From the NCBI GenBank assembly GCA_963920635.1, contig OY987301.1, positions 41,763,820 through 41,827,819 of the forward strand: a stretch of DNA of 64,000 nucleotides, written 5' to 3'. Source of the stretch: Pseudeuparius sepicola (taxonomy: Eukaryota; Arthropoda; Insecta; Coleoptera; Anthribidae). Below the pieces are notes generated by a model, which worked only from the letters and a program-made list of their open reading frames with translations, did no database searches and was not told the origin of the DNA. Both the position numbers and the translations under genes were made by a program. Each line of letters begins with the position of its first letter. The stretch's first letter is position 1. Positions 57,164-64,000 of the stretch are shown piece by piece.

Positions 57164-59152
57164 GCATTTTCATATGTTACCGACAAGAAAAAGCGCTCGG
57201 CTTGCCGAACACCTCTGTATAAGTTACAGACGTATTTATTCGTTTTCGTCTGTAACATATAGAATAAGAGCGTAACCTACATAGGAGACAAGTATAGGTA
57301 ACTGGTTTGATGGCGGGAAGAGTTTATAGTATAGTTAAGGTTGTTAAGAGGTAGGAAAACAGGTCATACATATATATTTTTTTTGATATCGGGTCATTTT
57401 TATCTTTTTATTGTAAAATAAATATACCTACACTCTAACATAAGCAACAGGAGTAATACGCAGGTATTAATCATTTTTTTCTTTTGTTATCACCCAATCC
57501 TATATTTTTGTCCACACATACACTTAAGAGTCTTATCTCTTGCCCGATAGCAGTTGGCTGAACGGGTATTTTCTTATACCCTTAAATTTCTTAGCATGTT
57601 TTCGAAGAGTTGAAATGTTGATATTTAAATGCAGTAAATAAACCAGATACGAGGGAGTTCTCACTTCTTCCATATTTCTCCTTATTGGATAAAAATGACT
57701 GCACTGCTGGAACAAATGTTGTAGGATTTTCCTTTAATTTATTTAAAATTTCGTCGTTAAAACATTCCATTTTTGTTGTACATAAAAAATTTCTTCAGTA
57801 GGAGGTAACACCGGTAACGCATCGTAATCAATATTTGATTGGTGTTGATATTTTCATCATTTGAGTTAGTTGTGTTGATATTTTTGCATCATTTGTTATA
57901 GTTTGATCATATGAGTTAGTTTAACAACGCTCTGAAGCCATATTCGAATTCCTCTGAAAATTCTAGACAAGCTTAGTTTTTGAACCATAAGTTTATCTTT
58001 AAAATTGCCGAGAAACACCTTTTTACGCCCTGTAGGTATATTAAGTCTGACATCATAAATATTAGAATTAATCGGAAAATTCTACAAAGGTTTAATTTTT
58101 GAACCATCAATAATTTATTTTTAAAATTACCGAGAAACTTTTCGTAGCTGAAAAACGTGGGGCGCATGCGCGACATGCGCATATATATATATATATAATA
58201 TTGCATTGTGATCTATTTCTGAGACATGTTTAAAGTTTCAAGTCTTTAGCTCATCGGGAACTTTGTTTAAAATCGAGCACAAAAATCCGAACAGACAAAC
58301 AAGAAGTAAAAACGTGTGTTAAACACCGATTTAAATGACCAGTTTATTATGATATCTTCTGTTTACAAAGAAAACTAAAAAATTAGATGTCTAAACAATG
58401 CGCACTAATGAATGAAACCTGATACCGAAATTAAAAAATATAAACCCTATTTATAAAGGTAATGTTCACATTGTATTAGATAAATTCACAATTCCGCAAT
58501 GAGGCGTTAAATGATACTTTAAGCCCTAGTTACCCAATGTGTGACACTGACATAAGGTTATTACAGCAATATTGGATACAAGCAACAGATGGCTCCAAAA
58601 ATTAAAGTGAAAAGTTTCATTGCCTACTAATTTTCTTATACTTATCTATTTAAATCTACCTCAAAATACCTGGGCAACTTAATTTTTTGCAAAATCTGTC
58701 TCCTGTATCTACTGTCTTTCTGTCATATCCTTTATGCCAGTGTTGACACTGTTGACGTTATGCATTAGCGTATTCTAACCTATAAATTTTAAGTGAAATA
58801 AAAATATGAAAATACTTACTTCAACCTCGAATATATTCTTTATATTTGTTTTAAATTTGTTATCGCCGTCACTAATGTATTCAAAATCTTCAGGGAGATT
58901 ATCCAAGCTCATTTTTTTATTTTTTAAATATCTCAACTAACGACGAGGTAGGTATGTCTAGTAATTATGTTACACAGGAAAACGAATAAATACATCTGTC
59001 AGTTAAAAAGAGGTGTTCGGAAATCAAGGGCCGAGAGCATGCTCTTGGCGGTATATTATGTTACAGACGAAAACGAATAAATACGTCTGTAACTTACACA
59101 GAGGTGTTCGGCAAGCCGAGCGCTTTTTCTTGTCCGGAACATATGAAAATGC
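57164..59152 (-). mobile_element. Mutator/Foldback-like transposon, copy B (inverted relative to A)
   Basis: Same ends as copy A (GCATTTTCATATGTTAC and complement) and same interior in reverse: (TA)n at 58181-58197, 3' coding remnant near 57545-57770 and acidic first exon near 58914-58822. Differences from A include the shorter (TA)n, an extra segment of about 27 bp near 58937-58965, the intact TTGCCGAACACC of the arm, and scattered single-base changes. Both flanking 9-mers match flanks of copy A in complement, not each other. Confidence 0.85.
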
Positions 59153-59161
59153 GTCCGGGTC
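59153..59161 (+). other. 9-bp target duplication 2, outer copy (GTCCGGGTC)
   Basis: Directly right of element B. Exact complement of GACCCGGAC at 49431-49439. Confidence 0.9.
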
Positions 59162-59316
59162 CGCCAGTGTCGAGTGGAAGGCAGGGGGAAGTGCACGTGT
59201 TTCTGTACTCTTCCTGTGGATCGACGCTGTAAACCGTTGCTATCGCCAGATTCTTGGATACCATGCTCGTGCTCCCACATTCCGTGACGACAGGCGACAG
59301 CGCAGGTAGAACCCAC
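59162..59316 (-). other. GC-rich island, other half of the split sequence
   Basis: On the minus strand an acceptor-like TTTTCTAG|G ends at 59317. Three-frame reading to 59153 is open in two frames. It would join 49440-49615 in the uninverted arrangement. I do not recognise a protein. Confidence 0.3.
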
Positions 59317-60306
59317 CTAGAAAATTGCTACAATCTTACCGAAACAGGTATCCCATCATAAATTGCCAGTTTTATTTTACGCTAGTGGGCTTATTACTGT
59401 ATCGCCACAGATTTCTTAAACCTACGGGCTGATCTGACGCTCCCCACGAACAGAATAAACTTGTGCCTTTAATCTGTGTGGTCAAGTTACTGGTGGCATT
59501 TTGTGTTCAGTGTTAATTATTCTCAATACATTTTTGGACACTATAAAGATATTTTTTACAAAAGAAGAAAATTAGTACATTAGAAAATCAAAAAGCGAGT
59601 CGAAAATATAATAAATTAAGTTAAACCATGATGTTTTTATCGCCACAACAGAAAAATGTTTGCCAGAAAATTTAAAAAACACAAAAAATATCGATCAATT
59701 AGGATTTTCTCAGAATTTCTACATTTTTCAAATAATTTCTGTGAACAAGTACCTAAAAAAAGTAAATTTACGATACGTAGTGCAATTGGCAACAGCGGAC
59801 AAGCCTTGACGCGCGAGCTTACCAGCTGACTAGGAAAGCGCCGTTAAGAAGGGTTTTTAATGCAATTCGGAAAATATATTTTTTTATTGACTTAAAAAAA
59901 TTTTTATTTTCTGATTCATATTAAGCAATTTTTTCTACCTGTGCTTAAAATATTTTACATCATGACTGAATCACCCTGTATAGATAATCATCAATTAATC
60001 AATCAATCATCCCGTATATACTGTTTGTCACTGTCAATCAATCACCCCGTATATACCGTTTGTCACTGTCCGACTCGTTTTTATATCGCTTCCATAAAAT
60101 CGGTTTAAAATCGGTAAGATCACCAATTTAAAACCTGTGTGTATCCGGCGTTCCTGCACAGAGACCTTCCCCCGGGTGAGGCGGCTGAAGCCCCAGGCGT
60201 CCAAGATGGGCGGCTGAGTGGCGCCAGCTCCCCCCCCCCCCCCCGTGCCCCCTGCCCTCCTATAAAAAGATTTTGTACATAGACTTTCCGACGAAGGAAG
60301 AACTTT
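59317..60306. other. Intergenic stretch; transposon end, short tandem repeat and C run
   Basis: 59950-59980 ends CATGACTGAATCACCCTGTA, partner of 49683-49713. 60000-60075 has a doubled unit containing CCCGTATATAC-GTTTGTCACTGTC. 60230-60244 is a run of 15 C. 60301-60306 is AACTTT, the left target duplication of the next element. No gene is supported. Confidence 0.5.
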
Positions 60307-60678
60307 CGGTAATTTTTTACCTTGCGTACCGGTCGCCGATTTTCTTGATTTTTTCCAAATATACGTATTTTGGGCCGCAGATCACGAAAATTACAACCAA
60401 AATTGGGGCAAACGCTTATTTTCCAAGATATAAGCCTATATTCGGTGAATTAGTGCTGTTGGAACAAACCCTTTGTCAAACCTAAGTTTATATTTTGTGG
60501 TTTGAAGTTGGGTTTTTATGAGCGAGTATGTTGGCAACAACGAGGCGCGCGAATCCCAGCCTACTTTTCAATTTTAAATTTTAAATATAATTCCGTCATA
60601 TTTTGTTATAATAATAATATAATAATATTATATTAATAATTATTGTTATTATTATAGATATTATATAGATACTTAACT

Positions 60679-61200
60679 ATGACACTGCGCATTAATCCAA
60701 ATGTTTTAGAAAAAATTTTAAATGCAGTATATCAAGAACCCGGTTTTAACCATAGTAAAATATTTTCCATTTGAAAACATACATATTGAAAAACATTATT
60801 AATCATTGAGAATTTTAGGAAATATTTTGTGGTTGATCCAGGACATCGTGGCCCCATACAAATACTGGCCTGAATGGATTAAAGCTCTATTGAAAAGTCC
60901 CACATTTAATTATGGTGAAAGAGTAAAACTTCTGACCTTTTTTTTTTGTGAATGGTGTACGGGAACCCGACTTAATTTTCAATTTTTTAGTAAGAGTTAA
61001 AGGATCCAAACTAATGGCTCAGTACAAATATACCATCGAAGAGCTCTTTAGATATTTTAAAAAAGATCAATATCAATGTAAATATTTTAGTTATTCTGTT
61101 TTAAATAACCGATATGAATACTTAAACGGACAAAAAAAAGAAACATTAATGATGATTAAAACTGGTTGGAAAGTTGACTATTTTTTTTCTTTTTCAATAA
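60679..61200 (+). CDS. Unknown second protein of the Merlin-type element (two exons)
   Basis: ATG at 60679 opens MTLRINPNVLEKILNAVY; the frame leads to a donor at 60755 (A|GTAAAAT). A 64-bp intron ends TTTTAG at 60818, and the frame continues NILWLIQDIVAPYKYWPEW. At 60938-60947 a run of ten T shifts the frame by one; with nine T it would continue VNGVREPDLIFNFLV and then YTIEELFRYFKKDQYQCKYF and RYEYLNGQKKE to about 61165. The 3' end runs into the repeat array and is uncertain. About 165 residues, helical and rich in aromatic residues; no family recognised. Position between the arms on the strand opposite the transposase suggests an accessory protein of the element. Confidence 0.5.
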
Positions 61201-61204
61201 TAAA

Positions 61205-61745
61205 ATGCCTTTTGGGAAAAGGCAGCTCCCGCATCGCTGTCTACTGCCGTAGTAATGGCCCTCGTATACTTTTTTCGTATGGCACCTATCGCTGCCATCT
61301 CTCAAACTAAGAAACAAAAGCTTCTCTCGTTGTTAGCAGGTGCACATCTTTGCCAATAATGCCACCATCAGGGGCATATGCCCCCTCCTTTTTTCAAACG
61401 GCAGCGCCCAATGATCCCGAATGTCACCACAAGGGAGAATATGCCCCTTTGTGCTGGCAGTCGATAGCGATGGGCGCTGCCGTATGAAAAAAGAAGGGGG
61501 CATTCCCCCTTAGTGTGGCAGTCGATAGAGATGGGCGCTGCCGTATGAAAAAAGAAGGGGGCATTCGCCCCTTGTGTGGCAGTCGATAGCGATGGGCGCT
61601 GCCGTATGAAAGCCCCCTTCTTTTTTCATACGGCAGCGCCCATCGCTATCGACTGCCACACTAAGGGGCGAATGCCCCCTTCTTTTTTAATACGGCAGCG
61701 CCCATCGTTGTCGGCTGCCTTACTTATAGGGACGGATACCCTCTA
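61205..61745. repeat. 61-bp tandem repeats folding into a long hairpin
   Basis: GGCAGTCGATAG starts at 61456, 61517 and 61578 (period 61). The unit contains GATGGGCGCTGCCGTATGAA and AAGAAGGGGGCATTC. From 61620 the same units run in reverse, so 61501-61611 pairs with 61625-61735 around a short CCCCCTTCTTTT loop. Diverged copies extend back to 61205. Lies between the two convergent coding regions of the Merlin-type element. Confidence 0.9.
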
Positions 61746-62029
61746 TGTTTGTAATATAGAGCCCAAAATAGGTGTGTTTTTAAATAATTATAAATATTCG
61801 AGAAACAAAAAATCAAAATTCAAAAGTTATATTTTTTCAAATTATCTTAGTCTAAAAATGAACAATAACAAACATGACAAAAACAAAAACAACAACAAAA
61901 ACGTCTTAATACATTTCAAATCTTAACTATACTTCTATAGACTACGTGTTTATCTCGTGACAACTCGATCGGATTGAAATGGATCCGATTGAGTTATGTC
62001 AAATCTTTTATAATTCTACGTTTACATCA

Positions 62030-62296
62030 TCAGTATTGAATCCTACGGTTTTCAATCCTCTCTAGGGACATTAACTTATTGTACTTATTCCACAGTAGGT
62101 TGGTGCACATTCTGGCCAACTTCTGTTTGGAAATAACGGCTTGGCTTGAAATTTTAAATATGATTGAATTTCGATCTGGAGGGTTTACGCCGTTTATTTG
62201 AGTCCGCTCCAGTGAATTCAAACCTTCCTCAATCGGATCGAACGCGTCAAGATAAACGTAGTCATTGTAATGACTAAGATAAACTAAATTATACAA
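62030..62296 (-). CDS. Unexplained open frame downstream of the transposase
   Basis: 88 codons on the minus strand immediately after the transposase stop: contains DAFDPIEEGLNSLERTQ, VNPPDRNSIIFKIS and KQKLARMCTNLLWNKYNKL. Composition is protein-like (charged, helical, few rare residues) and GC-richer than neighbours. It has its own ATG at 62296 but may be an exon of a longer product. No family recognised. Confidence 0.35.
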   Translation of the reverse strand: MYNLVYLSHYNDYVYLDAFDPIEEGLNSLERTQINGVNPPDRNSIIFKISSQAVISKQKLARMCTNLLWNKYNKLMSLERIENRRIQY

Positions 62297-63339
62297 TTAT
62301 ACATACATGCTCTTTGTAGTTTTATAAAACTCTTTAATTCTAAGCTCTGGAGGGACAGATCTTTTAAAAATAAATTCGGCCAGATAGTCGGAAAAATGGT
62401 GCTTTCTGATACCATAACGGGGTATATTAGATTTCACTTCTCTCCACATTCGTTCTATGTTTTGTGTATGAGCTCCTAACATAAAAGAAAATGTGCAAAT
62501 GACTAAAAACATAAAATAAGATTTACCTGACTCCGGATCGACAAAATTGGTGGAATGGTTCACGCTTAAATGTTGGAACCCTTCATTCTCTAAACAATTA
62601 TATGCCTTCCAGCAGTCTGAAATAATTGTGGTTCCAGGAGAAATGTATTGTTTGATTATATCCAAAAGAACCTCCTTATTCCTGGATGGAACAGGCACTA
62701 AAAATAAATTGGAGGTATTGCCTCTTTCCACACCTCCAAATATCCATTGGCCCTCCACCACCTCCCTTTGTGGAATTTCCGCCGGCCAATCTTGGCTTCA
62801 TCAATTTCCACAATCTTACCAGGACCACCAATTTTTTTTTCAGTGTGAACTAAACACCACTCTTCACACACCTACAATTTAAAATTATACCTTATAGCTT
62901 ATCTTTATTGAAAAAAAAAACATTTCAACGAGAAAATAAGTGATGTAATAAATTTTACTTACTTGTCGGCAATAATTACTCCAGTCAACAACTGTTCGAC
63001 AACTAATTGAAACTTCTCTTTGAAGCAGTTTAGTTCGTGGGTGCGGTGTTAATAAAAAATAACCTACGAACAAACCAATTTCTTCAATTTTCAAATTTGA
63101 AGAAAAAAAGTGCCGTGCCTAGCACTTTTGAAAAATCCACACTCAAGCTTTCCTTTTTTTGTTGATCTTATTTTTCGGCACCTATACTTGAGTGTTTTTA
63201 TATTTAAATCGACACTTTTTCCACAATTGTCACATTGTATATTGCTTTTGAAAACTTCCAAATCTACCAAATATCGAATAAAGTTGTCAATATTCATTAA
63301 CAAACCCAGATACTCGGTTAAATTCATCTTGTTTATCAA
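62297..63339 (-). CDS. Merlin-type (IS1595/ISXO2-like) DDE transposase, three exons
   Basis: Exon 1 (63339-62963): residues C36, C39, C54, C67 form a zinc-ribbon-like N-terminus, then LLTPHPRTKLLQREVSISC and RTVVDWSNYCRQ. Intron 1 (62962-62872, GTAAGT...TTGTAG). Exon 2 (62871-62527): IVEIDEAKIGRRKF with the first catalytic Asp, GQWIFGGVERGN, TIISDCWKAYNCL with the second Asp, NHSTNFVDPES. Intron 2 (62526-62476, 51 bp). Exon 3 (62475-62297): GAHTQNIERMWREVK with the third acidic residue, PRYGIRKHHFSDYLAEFIFKR to the stop. Two one-base frame breaks, in a T7 run near 63106-63112 and in a G-rich stretch near 62757-62766, each repaired by one added base, would give exactly 300 codons of product, normal for the family. 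The enzyme cuts and joins the element ends in the nucleus. Confidence 0.9.
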
Positions 63340-63852
63340 AAATTAAATATACAAGAATAATTTCAAAATATGGCGGAAATATATTTAAAATTGAAAAGTG
63401 GGCTGTGATTCGCGCGCGTCACTGTTATTACCAACTTACTCGCTCATAAATATCCAACTTCAAATCACAAAACATAAACTTAGGGTTCACAAAGGGTTTG
63501 TTCCAACAGCAGTTCTGAACCGGTTTTCGGAGACCTAATTTAGTTTTGATCATTAACCAAAGTTGTGTGTTCTCACGGATTCTTGCAGTTTTATTTAAAA
63601 ATTAATAATTTACTTATGTGTTTTTAATAGATATTAGGTAATTATAATATTAACAAGAAAATTGATCGTAACATTTTAATAAAAATTCATTAAACACTGA
63701 CCTTTGACAACGCTGCTTTAAACGCTTATATCTTGGAAAATAAGCGTTTGCCCCAATTTTGGTTGTGATTTTCGCGATCTGCGGCCCAAAATACGTATAT
63801 TTGAAAAAAATCAAGAAAATCGGCGACCGGTACGCAAGGTAAAAAATTACCG

Positions 63853-64000
63853 AACTTTCCCCTACCAGAGACATTTGCAGCCCCTTTTCCCGGTCCCAGT
63901 GTAAGGGTGAGACAGTTCGAATTTATTTTTCTTGTAGGTACGTGCAAATATTTTTATTGTTAATTTTTCCAACTTTTCAGCATCATTGTGTCCACATCCG
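63853..64000. other. Target duplication and flank
   Basis: AACTTT (63853-63858) is the right-hand target duplication of the Merlin-type element. The remaining bases show no feature. Confidence 0.7.

Larger units (their letters stand above)
60307..63852. mobile_element. Nearly complete Merlin-type (IS1016/ISXO2-like) DNA transposon with long arms
   Basis: Ends CGGTAATTTTTTACCTTGCG and complement, flanked by the direct repeat AACTTT (60301-60306 and 63853-63858). Arms are 60307-60608 and 63365-63852; they match closely (GGTCGCCGATTTTCTTGATT, GGGCCGCAGATC, TGTTGGAACAAACCC, TTATGAGCGAGTA) except for about 190 bp present only in the right arm (about 63525-63715). Inside are a spliced transposase on the minus strand, a second spliced frame on the plus strand, a 61-bp hairpin array and an unexplained minus-strand frame. 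Merlin elements normally have shorter inverted repeats and 8-9-bp duplications, so the 6-bp repeat is unusual. Confidence 0.85.

Noticed and set aside
47395..59161. A single large composite transposon bounded by copies A and B
   Set aside because: The outer flanks AAGCGGGGC and GTCCGGGTC are not a matching duplication, so the 11.7 kb did not jump as one unit.
62005..62035. Minus-strand CTGATGATGTAAACGTAGAA near the Merlin-type element
   Set aside because: The second core reads GAAT instead of GAAA and the stems do not pair.
1..64000. Bacterial-style operons, ribosome binding sites or origins
   Set aside because: Gene structure (spliceosomal introns, AATAAA signals, SINEs) shows a eukaryotic nuclear genome.

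Overview
This is a eukaryotic, almost certainly insect, genomic window: AT-rich, with no bacterial gene organisation, short spliceosomal introns inside transposon genes, tRNA-derived SINEs, BEL/Pao and non-LTR retrotransposon remnants, mariner-type elements whose ends read TACAGGG, and frequent GTAGGTA/TACCTAC words. The order of insect cannot be fixed from sequence alone. I find no host protein-coding gene that I would defend with confidence. The window reads as intergenic or intronic DNA packed with mobile elements, with a few GC-richer, repeat-poor islands (around 6.2, 12.0, 17.8, 27.7, 33.5, 36.6, 46.3, 47.0 kb) that could be regulatory.

Layout: 0-0.6 kb, end of a broken LINE reverse transcriptase. 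1.5-5.9 kb, two related TACAGGCGCGG MITEs, a TACAGTTTGTTC MITE carrying a 5'-truncated LINE, and a mariner fragment with the start of its transposase. 7-9.3 kb, SINE-bearing and TACAGGG inverted-repeat elements. 15-16.1 kb, a BEL/Pao pol remnant and a tandem repeat. 23.8-25.0 kb, a non-autonomous hAT with an 8-bp target duplication. 25.5-27.2 kb, a long-TIR element enclosing an inverted pair of hammerhead-ribozyme-like motifs. 31.9-33.3 kb, a TIR element with GC-rich cargo. 35.3-37.9 kb, two foldback MITEs. 42.2-43.9 kb, a foldback element holding a 325-bp tandem array whose units carry hammerhead-like motifs. 47.4-59.2 kb, two nearly identical 2-kb Mutator/Foldback-like elements facing each other around a 7.7-kb segment that contains a BEL/Pao remnant and a three-copy local repeat. 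60.3-63.9 kb, a nearly complete 3.5-kb Merlin-type transposon.

Three things stand out. (1) The 9-bp target duplications of the two 2-kb elements are swapped between copies in exactly the pattern produced by an inversion of the DNA between them, and a third, unrelated transposon split by the same breakpoints supports this. (2) Two unrelated-looking repeats carry CTGATGA...GAAA hammerhead cores with complementary flanks; one is a roughly 325-bp tandem array resembling animal retrozymes. (3) The Merlin-type element has arms of about 300-490 bp, a 6-bp target duplication, a transposase with two small introns, a second spliced open frame on the opposite strand, and a 61-bp repeat array folding into a long hairpin. 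Its apparent frameshifts lie in or beside short single-base runs, so it may be intact.
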